Numbered from the stretch's first letter, positions 1-13,127 are shown. The stretch: 64,000 nt of DNA from Brevipalpus yothersi (GCA_003956705.1 QZCP01000590.1:1-64000); one strand, 5' to 3'. A program made the numbers and translations. The notes: a model not told the origin generated them from the letters alone.

Positions 1-2305
1 TACAAAGAAACTGTGTTTATGTTCCAGACTTAATCATTACCTTGCCGGTTCAATTGTTTTCTTCAAGGATTTCAGTATAATTGATTGGAACATTTCGCAT
101 GCAAATTAGGTCAGCCATAGAATGATCAAGTTGAATCATAGAGAGAGGATCATTCGAAAAATTTCGCAAATTTTCATAACTTCAACGCTTCAAGGCTAAA
201 TATCACTTCATGTTCAACACTTTGTTGCTAATGATCAATGTCAAACACAATTTTACGGTTAACATAGATTTCCTCGTTCATTTTAACTGGTCAATCTATC
301 GAAGGTAGTTGATTCTAAGCGTTTGATTTGAATTTTCATAATTTTTCTCTCTCATGCTATGATTTATATGCTCTTTCCAATTGTTCATCATTTCTGAATG
401 TCAATGGATACAAAAAAACTGTGAAAAATTCTAGTTTACCCATTCGGTTGACAATCATAATTTTGTCAGATTCCTAGGAATCTTACGGTGTCAATGAAGT
501 TATGTAAAGTATTCGGCGGTGAATCATGAAGACGAATATTTTTCTTTCAGTACACTATTCTCTAGTCTCTATTTCAGATTGAGTTTAGGGCTTAGCTAAA
601 TTTCAAAAGAAGTAGAAAAATTCAACAACTAAGAATTAAAAAGAAAATCTGAGAAAAATTACTGATAGAAAATTGAAGGAGAATAAAATATGACCCACTG
701 TGAAGTTAAATACAAACAGTAAAAATTATTCCCGTTTTTCAGGTTTCATTGAACTAAAACTTTATATTCTCAATACACATTCAGTTGAAAGGGTTGTTGG
801 CATGAGAAATGATTTTTTTTATTGTAATGGTAGCAATCACAATTTAGTATTGTTCCTCACTGGAATGGCTGACCAATGCCTCTTCTTCCTTGTTGCTGGA
901 AATCAATGACTTTCCATTTAACAATGACTACAGCTTTTTCTCTCCACATTCAAATTGAGAAACGTTTTCCCAATCATCAAATAAATGTTAATGGAAATGA
1001 AAAATGTTACACCTGATTAAGACATACTCATCGTCACCAGGAGATGGCATTGGAATATCGTTATCATGAGGATCCTCTTGAGATGCCACAAGCCCTCTTA
1101 TCATCTTACATGATAATTTCACCGGTCTGATGCGAATTCCCTAGGAGATGGAATAACCTATTCTCAGTGATAATGTGTATTCATATCAATCGTTGAAAAT
1201 CATTCCATCAACAACTCTGCTCCACTTATCTCTCAAATTCTGCAAAAATATCACAAATTCAATTTTTGACTAAATGAGAAACTATTTCTTCTCACATCGT
1301 CGAATGAGATATGTCCCAAATAAGAATATTTTATTGCATGCATACATATTTTCCCAATGAATCGATCCATTGAAAGATTCATTGCTTCTAAGAATTCGAG
1401 TGTCTCAAGGAAGAAGACGAAAATCATGATCGCATATCCTAATCTGTTATATATATTAGATATTAGAATTAGATAATATTAGATGAGCCCTTCAGTTCTC
1501 TTTAGCTGCTCTCAAATCGTATTGAAAATTTTTCTTTTTCGTTTCATTGAAGGTGCTTGATGTGTGTATATATATATTCATCAATAAGATACATCAATTT
1601 ATAAGCATTCTTGAGTGTGTGTGTATTAATGTACAATGACAGCTCTCTTGGTTCACCGACAAGAAATTATTCGCTAGATAATGTAAATACGATTAGAGAC
1701 CTCAAATGAGTGGATATACTTACAGGTTGAAAGGAAGAGAAAGAGAAGCGGGAAGTCTTCATCATTTGATCAGTTGAGAGGCTGAGTCAATGAACCAATG
1801 TTAATATAAGAAGAAGAGAAAGAGAAAAAGAAAGAGGATGTTGAAGAAAAATGATCTTACAATAGTAACAATACACACTCTCTCTCTTTCCTGGGTATAT
1901 AGCTGGGAATATAGCTCTGTATTTTTAGTCTAGATTTACCATGATTGATCTTTGATCATCATTTTGATCACCATTTTGAGGACAATTAAGCAACAAAAAG
2001 AAAAATATAGAGCATAATTGAAGAAACATTGATTGAAGAGACAAGATCAATTTTCTCTCTTGTTGATGATGATATGGGATCTGATGAGTAGAGAGTGATT
2101 AACTGATTCAATTAGAGTCCCAGATTTTGATTTCAATCTTATCGTATGATGCTCAAAATATCATACATTCTATACTCACACATATCATAATACACCAAGA
2201 ATCATAAGTGATAAGATTTCTTCTGCATTATGCTAATAAATACCTTTGCGTTTTTGCTAAGCATTTCTACTGATTAATTGAATTTATTTTATTCTACTTT
2301 CACAG
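1..2305. other. Upstream region, no gene recognised
   Basis: No convincing coding exon was seen. The stretch is AT-rich with purine-rich runs around 1730-1850 and a pyrimidine run near 1875-1895. It may hold 5' exons, introns or promoter of the Ig/LDLa gene that begins (for this window) at about 2306, because that gene enters with an internal-type splice acceptor rather than an obvious start codon. Confidence 0.4.
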
Positions 2306-5300
2306 CATTTGATCAACAAATTTCAGGAAATGAATCATCATCAAAGGACCTTTACCAAAGAAAAGATAATCCATCCGTTCCTCTGATAACTAGTCAATTT
2401 TCAGCCATATCTTTGCCAAACTCAAATGAACTGATCAGTCCATACGAATATGATAACTATCCGAACACAATTAAGGCACCCGATATAAGAGTATATCCGT
2501 TTGAGCAACAGGTATACACTTCACAGGATGTAGTAATACGATGTCGAGATGAAAGTTTTTTACGTCTCAAAGTATATTGGAAACGAAGTGATGGTAAAAA
2601 TTTTGTCCCTGGACATAATGAAAGAGATGGCCGATTAACATTGTACAATGTACGTCAAGAGGATGGTGGATCATATGAATGTATACCCGAGAAGCCACAG
2701 TATCGACAATATTCGATGTTTTCAAAATTAAGTGTAAACCCATGTTAGTTTTTTAATCATTATCATAGAATCTGATTCGATATAATGATAGAATCGATTA
2801 CATTGTAATTATTTTAATGGATGTTAATATTCCAACAGATCCATTCGAATCATGTCCCATTGGCTCTAGACCATGCCCGGGTACTCGACAATGTCTCACT
2901 GAACATTCATTTTGTGATGGAGATCGTGATTGTGAAGACGGGAGTGATGAATGGAATTGCGGTAAGTATTAAGCAAAAAAAAATTCACACGCCATATGGT
3001 ACCACATGATCTTGATCATATCAATTCCAAGTCAGACATTACATCCTTCATTTTTTCCAGAAAATGATATGAATCAATTTTGACTACTTGTGCAGCAAAA
3101 TTAGTATCAGTAACTGTTTTGTTACTTTTCTTGACTTGAGAAAAGTTTGATGAGTTGTGCATATGTATATATTGATGGCAGCCAGGAAGTGTTGATTTAT
3201 CCTAGTGAAAGATAAAAGTTCTGGATCTTGCAAAATATTATGATAAACATCATTAACGTTTTTTCTTTTTCTTGCAATTTTTCAGATTCAAAATGCGCAC
3301 CGAATGAATTTAAATGTGCTAATGGCAGATGCATTGACTGGAGATATTTTTGTGATGGATCGTACCAATGTGAAGACAAAAGTGATGAGAGAGATTGTAG
3401 TAACAGTAAGTTGAAATTAGCATATTACAATAATAATTCTATGTGTCACGATTGGTCATTTTGGAATATTGGTCAAATTTTTGCAATTTTTTTTATTACG
3501 GAACGATAGCATTTCTCTTAAATACAGAAGCACACAATTGTTTGGATCGTTACTACTAACAAACCGAAACTTTTCTTCACCTTTATTCATATATATAATC
3601 TTCGACACTGTAATCTTGGCTTATCAAGTACCATTCTATTTCCATCATCAAGAATCCTCAAACGAAAATCACAGTGGCTGTGATTCAAATATGCAAATAG
3701 ATCGGATCCCACCAAGTGTAGAGGATGATTTAATCCATTCAGAGAAAAATATCCCTGTCTTGTGTGTGTATATATCAACACATGATCATTGCAAATGTTA
3801 GCGATGCATATTTACCAATGCCTATGTGATAAAGTCAAGTTTCTCTAGTGAAACTCTCTTCCTCTCTTCCTCTCTTTCTTTCTCTCTCTCTCTCTCTTTC
3901 TCTTTCTTTCTTTCTTTCTCTCTCTCTCTCTTGCCTTGAGATCTTTTCTCAACAAGCTGTGATGCTTATTCTCAAGCGTGAAGAAGCGATCTGATACCAA
4001 AGTCCATGTCAATATCTTCCCTGCCTCATCTTTGCGAAGAAGATGAAGAAAGATAAACGTTCCTCACATCCACTCATCTTTTCAGTTTCTCTTTCCCATC
4101 TCTCATCTCTCTCATCTCTCTCTCTCATAATTTAAAGTGCTCAATATTTCTTCTGATCATTTTAGTCGATCATAGTTTTGACTACTAGTCATTTGTACTC
4201 AGTGTAGTTCACGTGAAGAATAAGCAATTGCTCTTGGGATCGATTGTGTGTGTGTAGGCAAGATTACAGCTCATCACTTCAGCTCAGTGGCTGGTTGTGA
4301 ACCATTAAATTTTTCATCATGTTAATTAATAGACATTTTTTTCTACTCATTTGCATCATTTTGAAAGTGAATTCTATCTACTCACTCACGTGTAACAGCA
4401 ATGAATTCGAATGTGTATCAGGAGAAAAGTGTATCAATCGAAATTATCTGTGTGATGGTGAATCTGATTGTAGAGATGGCTCAGATGAGAGAGGGTGCTG
4501 TAAGTTTATTGAAGAAAAATGATGATAAAAAAACTCATCAGCATAAAGCTAATGATCTCAACCCTACATTTTCCCAGCAATTCCTACTTTCATCGACTAT
4601 CCTGCAATGAGGCATGAGAATTCCTATCTCATGCTGAAAGAAGGTCAAAATATCACTTTAACATGTAGAGCCAATGGATATCCAATTCCGATTATCCGAT
4701 GGAAACATCGAAATATACCAATCGGTCCTCAATCTGATCTTCGTATCACAAATTTCACTGAAAACGGATATGGAGTTCTGAATATCACCAATATCCAGCT
4801 GAAAGATGCTGGAAAGTGGATCTGTGTGGCTGAAAACTCCTTGGATTATATTCATGCTCCTCGAGAAACGGTCATCCATGTTCAACGTGAGCTCAATCAA
4901 ATTATCAATATTATTGGCACATGGTTTCTCACTGATTTTCCTTCTATTTCCTGTAGCAAGAGATGGTATTCCACCTCCATTCAAGCCGATTCGTAAGTCA
5001 AGGAGTTAACGGTTTTTCTACTCAATTTCTAAGTTTTAATGATAATAATATTAATGCCCTCAGCGTTGTTTGACCAATCGTGACTAGGTTCCATCATAAA
5101 TCATTGAAAAAATTCTCGAAGTGATAAAAAAAAAAGAAAATTTGCTAATGATCTTGATTTTTTTCCCCTATTTTAGAGGACCCAGGTACCCATCCTTCGT
5201 CATATAAAGTTATTGTTCATCCACTCTTTCTTGAGCGAGAAAGAGGTCGAACTGCATCCTTCTCTTGTTCCAATAATGTTCCAAACGGTAGAGGTGAATG

Positions 5301-8300
5301 GATATCAGAACGAGGTCCAATGCCTCCACGAGCCAGTGTGGTGAGTTGATCATTTATCTTTTCTGAAAGTATTTGCTTTTAAAATTTTTATCATTTAATA
5401 ATCCTATGAAGCTAAAGCGCGGAGCTACAGGTTGCCCTCATTCACATTATAATTATTTGGTATCACATCATTTCTCACCTTTCACCATCAATTAAAATTT
5501 TCATCTAAATTCTGTGCCTCAAAATATTATATCAGCACTATTCAAGTGAAATGCTGGCAATGTTTGTTCGATCAAGCACATTGATCAAGTGATGGATCGA
5601 ACATCTCTTTTCCTATTCCGCTATTTAGGTCTCCTCAAGACTGACATTTTTTTCTACTCACTTATATCTGCGACCCTCAGCCACTTTGACTTTGAATGGC
5701 CATCTTTTAACTTATCTTCTTCTGATAATCACTCTCTGTATCTCTCAACCCAGATTGGAGACCAACTCAATATTCCCAATGTCAGCGAAATGGAGCAAGG
5801 TGGCTACATATGTCAGGTCAGAGATCCTTCCGGTCGATTATTGCAAGCAAGAGTTGAGCTGCGAGTTCGTACATTTGGACCTGCAAACTTGAACGTTATG
5901 GTAACACCACGACACACACAGGCAGTTATTGATTCACCTGTGAAAATTAATTGTGAAGCACCAAGAGGATCCAATATTCGATCTATCACATGGAGATTTA
6001 ATAATAATCAAAACTTACCTGAAGGAGTTTATCAGGTTTGTATCGGCATCATTTACTTGAATCATTTTGAAAGATGAATTTGATCACAAACTCTACTTTC
6101 TGTCACCTTCTAGACTCAAAATATGCTCATAATCCAGCGAGCAAGACCGCATATGGCTGGAACATATCGGTGTATGGCAGAACTTGATGCTGGTATGGCC
6201 AATGATCAAGCTGTGGTTGAAGTAGTTCCACTTCAAGCTCAACCTAACATAGCTGTATACCCTCTCAGTATTGAAGTAGAGCCCGGTAAATCGGCAGCAT
6301 TCACCTGTAATTCAACTGATGCTCGACCATCCCAAGTAAGATGGAGTTTTGGTGGCTCTGGTCGACTACCCAGTGGTGTGATGGAGGTGATTGTTTGCTG
6401 ATTTTTTTCATCGTCCAATTGTCTAAGCTCTGTTCTTTATTTGTAGCAAAATGATCAGGCGAGAGGAAACCTCTATATTCCACAAGTCCAAGAATCCCAT
6501 TATGGAACATACATGTGCCTTCTAAGTAATTCATATGGAATAAGTAGGAAAACAGTTAGCCTCGTCAGACCAAGAGAATTTGATTCCACTTCTACGATAA
6601 CTGTAACACCAAGAAAGATGGTAGCTCAAATTGGAACTCGTGCTCAATTTGATTGTTCATCATCTACTCATTCTAGTAGTGAATTGACTTGGCAAAGATA
6701 TCGGGACAGACCTTTGCCAGAAGGAGTTGAAGTGGTGAGTTTTACAAATGAACCTTTTTGAATGATATTACCGTAAATTTAACCATCTTATTTCTATCTC
6801 ATTATCTTATTATCATGCTTACAGAGAAATGGACAACTGATTTTCCCTTCTATCAGACAAAATCATTTGGGCTCTTACCAGTGCCTAGCTTTGAATGAAC
6901 CAAGTGGACCGATTGTTGAATTGGCTGTTGCTGAGCAAGAATATCCAATTCCATCTCCACCTCCCATAGTTCCTGGTCGTCCTGATGGACCTCTTGAATT
7001 GAAAATTGAGCCCCAACGACAAACTGTTGCCCAAGGTTCCAGTGCTCAATTAGTATGCTATGTGATGAATGGTGATCAAAATGCTCGGATTGTATGGACA
7101 AAAGCGAATGGTGAACTAAGTCCTCGACATCGTGCGGAGGGAAGAATTCTCAGGATTGATAATCTTATTGTGGAAGACAGAGGTCTGTATGTATGCACCG
7201 CTCAAGCACCATCCGGTATGGCTCGTACATCGGCAATCTTGGAGGTAGAGGCACGTGAACGTCCTGTTCTCAAGATTTATCCTGGAGGTGTCCAAACAAT
7301 ATCTGTCGGTGGAAATGCTCTATTCCAATGTCGTGTTGAAGCAGGCATCCCTTCTCCGTCCGTTCGATGGATGAGAGCTGATGGTGGACCAATGACTCCA
7401 AGTACTCAGATTATGGACAATGGTGTGATCAGATTCAATCGTGTTAATGGTAGCGAAAGAGGTCTCTACAAGTGTATAGCAGAAAATATTGTTGGCTTTG
7501 CTGAGCATCAAGTACAACTCAATATTGAAGGTAAAATTTTGTTCTTCTTCACTATAGTTTCTCAAATGACCCAAATTCTGATTCCAATTTAAATCTCAAC
7601 TCCCCAGGACAAACTTCTCAGTCTCAACCAGTACCTGGTCCTGTCTCACGTGCCCCAAGATTAAGATTAGTTCCTGATGGCTCACATAGTGTACGTGTTG
7701 GGGATCGTATTATGCTATACTGTTTGGCAGATGATCCAACATCTCAGGTTGAATGGATCAAAATAGATTCCTCTGGAAGAAGACCAGTAACTAGGAGCAG
7801 TGTTCAGCAAGCTGCTTACCAGAAATCAGTTGCTTCAGTTGAAGATGCCGGAATGTACTTGTGTATTGCCTCATCAGATCGTGGTCAAGCTGAGAAATCA
7901 GTTCAAGTATCAGTTCAAGGTGCTGTTGACCCAGGCCGACAGATCATCCCAATTCAAGAAGGATCTGAGTTCACGACAATATGTGAATCACTTGATCAAG
8001 GTGTGAGGACATCTTGGGCTCAAGAAAGTGGATCTCGAACCAATGTTGTGATCGAAGGAGATCGAATTAATATCAGATCTGCAAAAGTTGAAAATTCTGG
8101 TGATTTTGTATGCTATTCCATATCTGGCACCACTCGAGTACCCATGCGAAAAATTCGATTAGAGGTGGTTGGACAAGTTCGTCTACGAATAACCCCGGAA
8201 AATCAAACTGCCACAATTGGACAAACTGTGTCGATCTATTGTATTGCAGAATCTCGCGATGAACAGACTACGATTGATTGGAGACGTGAAAATGGTCCTA

Positions 8301-11199
8301 TGAGCCCATATGTGATGACTAATCGGGAAGAATTACGATTCAATAATATTCAACCTTCCGATTCTGGTCGTTACATTTGTACCGTTACAACTCCACAAGG
8401 TACTGCTCGAGGTTATGCCTATGTTATGGTGAGCCAATCCGTTCAACCGGGCCTTCAAACACCTCCGGAATATTCACAGTCTCGTCGACCATATGGTCAG
8501 AGGCTGAATGTCGATACTGCCAAATCAACTACACTGAGATGCAATTTCCCCAATTTACCACCTCATAGAATTGTTTGGCAATTCAATCAAGATAGTCTGC
8601 CCCCAAATTCTGAGGCAGTCGGCAATGAACTAGTGTGAGTATTTCTCAAATGTTTTCTCGACACCATACTTGGTGTGATTATCTCGATATTCTACTGAAT
8701 TTTCTCAATTGATTATTTCTTGCTTTCCTCCAGAATAACCAATATTGCCAAAACTAACGAAGGAAGATATATTTGTAATGCTTACGTACCTGGACGGGAT
8801 CGACCTCTCGATCGAAGTTATTATGATGTGATAGTCCGAGGTAAGTCGAATTCATTTTTTATATTAACTGCTTTTTGGGAATGGAAATTCGGGTTCATTA
8901 ATATCGCAATATTGCCATGGAAATATCTAACTTCCTCCCCCTAATAACAATTGCCATTAATGCATCGTACATACATCCCATCTTTCCAACAATCATTCCC
9001 AATCCTTTTACCTGCATGATTAGCATGGAATGCTTAGCTGATATCTATATAACCTGCATGATATTAATCAGTCTTAGCTAGTCTCTCAAGCCAATTGATC
9101 TCATAGATTACATCCCCTTGACAGATTCTGTAGATGATGATGAACCGATATGTTTTGTCAGAGCCCATATCATGCCACAAACGTCGATGTGAATCGAATT
9201 TACCTGAATTGGACATTCCACACACCTTGTGTGGACAATACTTTTTTGTTCCCTCATTTACCTGGACTCATGTGAAAATCTTTTTCATTTATAGTGTTAT
9301 TATTTAAACTCTGTTTATGTTTATTTTGATTAAGTATTTTATCTTCGTTAACCTATCTCACCTGTTTCATTGGCTCATAATGAAGCAAGTATTAAATCTT
9401 CTTCACCTCATGAATTCTACATAAGTCAATCCAATCACTTCCCTCTCCATCACTCATTAGCTCTTCTCCCTTTCTCTTTTGCTTTGTATTCAAAAGTGAT
9501 TCTATTGACCAGTACTACTGAGAGAAGATTTTTGAGTGAATTGAGTTTTCCCTGGTCTCATGAAAGGTCTCTGAATACACTGTACTTTCACCTATTATCT
9601 GGTGTGAGTTATAATGGAAAATAGAAGTGGGAATAACAGATAGGTTTCTTTGAGAGCTCAAGAATGATAGTTGCCTTACTATCATGGAATTATGAGTCGA
9701 AACAATTCACTCCATATCACTGAAACAAGAGAATGATCAGTTTAAAAACTACTACGATTCTCTGATATTCTTGCTCTCTAGCTAGAATCAACCTTTATAG
9801 GAAAATTCTCAAAAGCTCAGATGTCGTCGAAAAATGTATTCAGCTCCCTTAGTATGATCACTATTCCAACACTGACGGAAAAACATTCAATATGGGTATT
9901 AGAAATGGGATAGAGTTGTTGGGATAACTTGGATGATTTCAACTATCAGTTGATAAGAGTTTTTGAAACCTAATTGAATTTTACTTCAATGGTGGGAATC
10001 ATAGTTTGAACAAAGTTTTGTTATACTTCCAAGATTATCTTACTGTGACTCGTAAATTTGGGTGAGATTTTTGGGAATCTTCAGAATATTTGGTGGTGGT
10101 GGAGAGCGAACTAGTAGCCATATTTTAATTTTCTCCCCTTTTCTCATAGACAAAGGTGCATGTACTGGTTATGAATTCCAATGTGCAGATAAAACATGTA
10201 TTGACCGAGACCGTCGATGTAATTCAGTGTTTGATTGCCCTGATCGCAGTGATGAGCACCACTGTTCCAGTAAGTAACTTCATTCTGGAGAATATTCATC
10301 TTTTTAAAAATAGAACTTAGTGTATTTTTTGTGATGAATTTGTTTCGTGATAAATCTCTTGTTTAGAGGCTCGATTTTTGTCCGACATTTAAATGAATGA
10401 TGAAATTAATCGGACCGAGATCCTCAAATTTTGATTTCCTTTGTTGATAATTGATTTCTATTTTCCAAGCAAATGATGTATCGAGACCGAGTGTTCAATA
10501 TCCTGAGAGACCTGCCTACGATCCTGGAACCAGAATAGTTTTACCTGTCTATATTGCTCCTGATAAAGGTCAAGTTCGAGTTGGTGATAATGTTACTCTC
10601 AGGTGTACAGCAAGTACCTATAATCCAGAGGGGACACGCTATCAGTGGATGAAGGATGGTCAAGATATTTCTGTTAATCCTATTGAGCGTACCACAATCA
10701 ATAGAGATTTATTGAATATAACGAAAGCAACCTCCCTGAACGGTGGTGTATACACTTGCAGAGCTTTTATTGACAATATGCTTGGAATGGCTACATATAC
10801 TTTGGTGTTACACAAATGTAAGTAATTATTGGGATTTAACCTATCGATCATGTAACCAATGGATTGATTCATTTTTTCTTTATTCTTCAAGCTGAACCAA
10901 CTGTTATGCGATTTGAGCAAGATAAAGGATATAGCATTGTTCTTCCTTGTGGAAATGAGCAGGGCTACCACGATCCCTCACTAAATCGATGGGTGAAAAT
11001 CAATTCTAACGGTACACTGCCACAAAATGCTCGAGTGGAACCATACAGTGGCCATCTTGTGGTGGAAACTATCAATGCTGACAATGCTGGACTTTATGAG
11101 TGTACAAATGGATCGGGATTAGATGAAAAGCGAGCCACACTCCAATTGATAGTCCGTTTACCTGCCAATGTCACTACTCCTGCTGTTCCCATTGTATAG
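2306..11199 (+). CDS. Perlecan-like secreted Ig/LDLa protein (5' end not found)
   Basis: Spliced model with phase-consistent GT-AG junctions: 2306-2743, 2839-2961, 3286-3405, 4368-4499, 4578-4886, 4957-4992, 5177-5340, 5754-6035, 6114-6386, 6447-6734, 6825-7530, 7608-8634, 8734-8840, 10150-10269, 10470-10817, 10892-11199 (stop TAG). It gives about 1,590 residues. Domain order: Ig, three LDLa (six cysteines and CDG..DC.DGSDE-type signatures), about eleven I-set Ig repeats, a fourth LDLa (10150-10269) and two more Ig. The Ig repeats have the perlecan domain IV look (W-R--G-P-P, then D-G-Y-C). By family knowledge such proteins are extracellular-matrix or basement-membrane components. Unlike perlecan/trol, no laminin IV, laminin-EGF or LamG module is visible, and the gene stops after an Ig; short UNC-52 isoforms also end in Ig repeats. 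The first exon could instead start at 2327. Broken copies of its 3' half follow downstream. Confidence 0.8.
3846..3932. repeat. (CT)n/(CTTT)n microsatellite
   Basis: Low-complexity pyrimidine tract of CT and CTTT units in the 0.96 kb intron between the second and third LDLa exons. It lies a few hundred bases upstream of the candidate alternative start at 4319. Confidence 0.85.
4319..4499 (+). CDS. Possible alternative first exon: signal peptide plus LDLa
   Basis: An ATG at 4319 opens a short basic then hydrophobic stretch (residues MLINRHFFLLICIILK) that reads directly, in frame, into the third LDLa module and the shared donor at 4499/4500. The same LDLa can also be reached as an internal exon through an AG at 4366-4367, whose phase fits the exon ending at 3405. 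Both readings are open. If the ATG is used, the product would be a secreted isoform lacking the first Ig and two LDLa modules. The choice needs transcript data. Confidence 0.4.
8841..10149 (+). other. Large intron of the Ig/LDLa gene
   Basis: A 1.3 kb intron between exon 8734-8840 and the LDLa exon at 10150, by far the longest well-bounded intron of this gene. No internal gene was recognised. Pieces of this intron recur at about 14100-14830 and 17500-17960, which shows that the downstream copies arose by genomic DNA duplication and not retroposition. Confidence 0.7.
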
Positions 11200-11767
11200 A
11201 TATGAACTTTTTAGCATTCAACTGCCACGAATTCTTTCTTCTATTTTCTCGGTGAACTTTGGAAGAATCATTTAGGCTAATCAACTTGGCCCGATGGGAA
11301 AGAATTAATTAGCCATTTTTCATGATATTTTTTTTGCTAAAAGCAACAAACACTTGTAACTTTTAACTAATCTTAAAATTCTCAGTTTATTAAGTCCTTA
11401 TTGAAAATAAATGGATCAATTAACCATAAGATTCAGGAAACTCACCTGATTGAGAAATTCCTTACTTATTCTTGAGGAACATATTTCCTTCTTTGTTCTT
11501 GTTGGATCGCATGTATCAAGTTGGAACCTGATGGGAGAGATGCATAAAGGGAGGGATCTTGACAAAATGAAATTGAGAAACGCATGATGAGGAGGAATTT
11601 GGGGTTGAAACTAATCAATTGAGGGATATGGTTGCTAGTGTCTTGCATTTTTTCAAACTCTGGCTAAAGAGAGAAAGGAAAAAAGAAAGAAAGAGAGAAA
11701 GGAAGAGAGAGAGAGACAAAGAGAGACAAAAGGTGATATCCATCGCACATAGGATGATGTTTATTGG

Positions 11768-11855
11768 CTGCGAGTGCCAGTTGGTAATCCCAATGAAAAT
11801 GGAATGCTTTCGATATCGAATGCACTGAAGGTGAAAACTCACAATTGATACTCAC
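11768..11855 (-). ncRNA. Mirtron-like hairpin A (88 nt)
   Basis: Read on the minus strand, the element begins GTGAGTATC and ends GGCACTCGCAG, a GT...AG unit. The two ends pair with each other but less well than in the other copies, with several mismatches beyond the first ten pairs. It is the longest and most diverged member of the cluster. It follows hairpin B on the same strand after a 110 nt spacer. Confidence 0.45.
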
Positions 11856-11965
11856 CTTCTCGAACAATTCAGAGCATCCCAAATTGATTTTGATGACCAA
11901 AAGATCCTATAAATTCTTACCAATTGATGGACAAGCCAATTGCTGCCTGTAAGTTGTGGTGTAAT

Positions 11966-12041
11966 CTGCAAGTGCCAGTCGATAGTTCTATTAGAGTTAT
12001 GGCTTCATACACGAGATTAGCTACTATCAACTGAAACTTAC
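11966..12041 (-). ncRNA. Mirtron-like hairpin B (76 nt)
   Basis: On the minus strand the unit starts GTAAGTTTCAGTTGATAG and ends CTATCGACTGGCACTTGCAG. Bases 1-17 pair with the 3' end, leaving a 2-nt AG 3' overhang. A second short helix (CTATT with AATAG) closes a roughly 23 nt loop. Flanking bases are exon-like, with AG just before the GTAAGT donor. Mismatches on the plus strand become G-U pairs on the minus strand. Confidence 0.55.
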
Positions 12042-12143
12042 CTCTTGGAATAGTAGGGCCATGATCGATCATAGCCACCATCAGCTTGATCAGTTCGACT
12101 ATAGCAGATGATGTCCATCATTCAGGAAATGAGATCTAGAAGC

Positions 12144-12221
12144 CTGCGAGTGCCAGTTGATAGTTCCAATTAGTACAGTAATCTTCCACATTGAAAATGG
12201 CAACTACCAACTGATACTCAC
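12144..12221 (-). ncRNA. Mirtron-like hairpin C (78 nt)
   Basis: The minus strand starts GTGAGTATCAGTTGGTAG and ends CTATCAACTGGCACTCGCAG. About 22 base pairs, including G-U wobbles, form between the ends, with the AG of the acceptor left as a 2-nt 3' overhang and a loop of about 30 nt. A TATA-containing region lies about 170 nt upstream on the same strand. Confidence 0.55.
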
Positions 12222-12390
12222 CTCTGTGGAAAATTATCAAGAATCTTCCCGGAGAATAACCAATTTAACCATCCTTAAGCATTCGAAAAATACACGTTAA
12301 GAGTGTTGACAAGACAGCAAAACTCGAACAATAATGAGAGCCATGTAACAATAATTTAACAATGTACATTTTTTCCCAACTTCCTGACCT

Positions 12391-12396
12391 TTTATA
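12391..12396 (-). promoter_or_regulatory. TATA box of minus-strand hairpin unit 1
   Basis: The minus strand reads TGTATAAAAGG. The same context recurs upstream of each of the three hairpin units. It is placed correctly to drive minus-strand transcription through hairpins C, B and A. Inferred from position and conservation only. Confidence 0.4.
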
Positions 12397-12595
12397 CACA
12401 AAACGATTAGCCCCTCATCATTGTCACAGAAGTGACCATCTTTGTCCTGAGACAAAGACTATCGAGCTCTATTGAGAGAGGATGTTTGGGAACGCCCACC
12501 TCATTGTTCCACCTCCCACTTGCCTTCCTTGGCATAGAGGGGTGATTAATTGAAGCCCTTGATAATGCTTGTGGTCATCAAGATTAATACTTGGT

Positions 12596-12745
12596 GCCTC
12601 ATTTATCTGAGCATGTTGAGGATCGTATCATGCTACGCTATTTGGCAGATGATCCAACATCTCAGGTTGGATGGATTAAGATGGATTCCTCAAGAAGAAG
12701 ACCAGTAAACAGCAGATAATGTTACTTTCAGGTGAGAAACAAACC
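12596..12745 (+). pseudogene. Fragment of Ig repeat exon
   Basis: About 90 bases match the 7705-7790 part of the Ig/LDLa gene (the LADDPTSQV-WIKMDS coding stretch), then jump to a piece resembling the 10585 region. No open frame continues. It is a chimeric relic from the tandem duplication process. Confidence 0.65.
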
Positions 12746-12872
12746 CTATAATCCCTACTCACCTTTTGGTACAATTCCAAGAGTTCCCAATTGATTTTGA
12801 TGACCACTAGATCCTATATATTACCATCAATTGATGGACAATCCAATAGCTGCCTGTAAGTTGTGAAGTAAT

Positions 12873-12948
12873 CTGCAAGTGCCAGTCGATAGTTCTATTA
12901 GAGTCATGGCTTCATGCACGAGAATAGCTACTATCAACTGAAACTTAC
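12873..12948 (-). ncRNA. Mirtron-like hairpin E (76 nt)
   Basis: Same 76 nt class as B: the minus strand starts GTAAGTTTCAGTTGATAG and ends ACTGGCACTTGCAG, with the same pairing and AG overhang. The loop differs from B at single positions only. Its upstream minus-strand spacer (12949-13049) is 101 nt against 102-103 nt in sister units, so no reading frame is conserved across the units. Confidence 0.55.
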
Positions 12949-13049
12949 CTCTTGAAACAGTTGGGCCCTGATTAATCATAGCTACCACCAGCTTGATGAG
13001 TTCGAAATAGGAAATGATGTCCATCATTCAGAAGATGAGATCAAAAAGC

Positions 13050-13127
13050 CTGCGAGTGCCAGTTGATAGTTCCGATTAGTAAAGAAATCTTCTATACAGA
13101 AAATGGCAACTAACAACTGATACTCAC
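13050..13127 (-). ncRNA. Mirtron-like hairpin F (78 nt)
   Basis: Same 78 nt class as C and G: starts GTGAGTATCAGTTGTTAG, ends CAACTGGCACTCGCAG on the minus strand. One arm substitution replaces a wobble by a U-U mismatch. It lies between G and E, so this stretch carries two consecutive 78 nt units before the 76 nt unit. Confidence 0.55.

Noticed and set aside
700..909. 69-codon ORF upstream of the Ig/LDLa gene
   Set aside because: It starts at a non-ATG codon, has no recognisable motif and sits in AT-rich DNA; no splice context makes it part of the next gene.
5589..5753. Upstream extension of the ORF before the exon at 5754
   Set aside because: The phase does not fit the preceding exon; the acceptor CCCAG at 5749-5753 gives a continuous Ig domain.
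11619..11900. Overlapping ORFs on both strands with RERKKERK-type composition
   Set aside because: Translation of a purine-rich microsatellite and of the hairpin A region; no coding signal.
12827..13027. Minus-strand ORF through hairpin E as a real gene
   Set aside because: Sister units carry 1-2 nt indels in the same stretch, and the ORF reads through an element bounded by good splice sites, so it is not conserved as protein.
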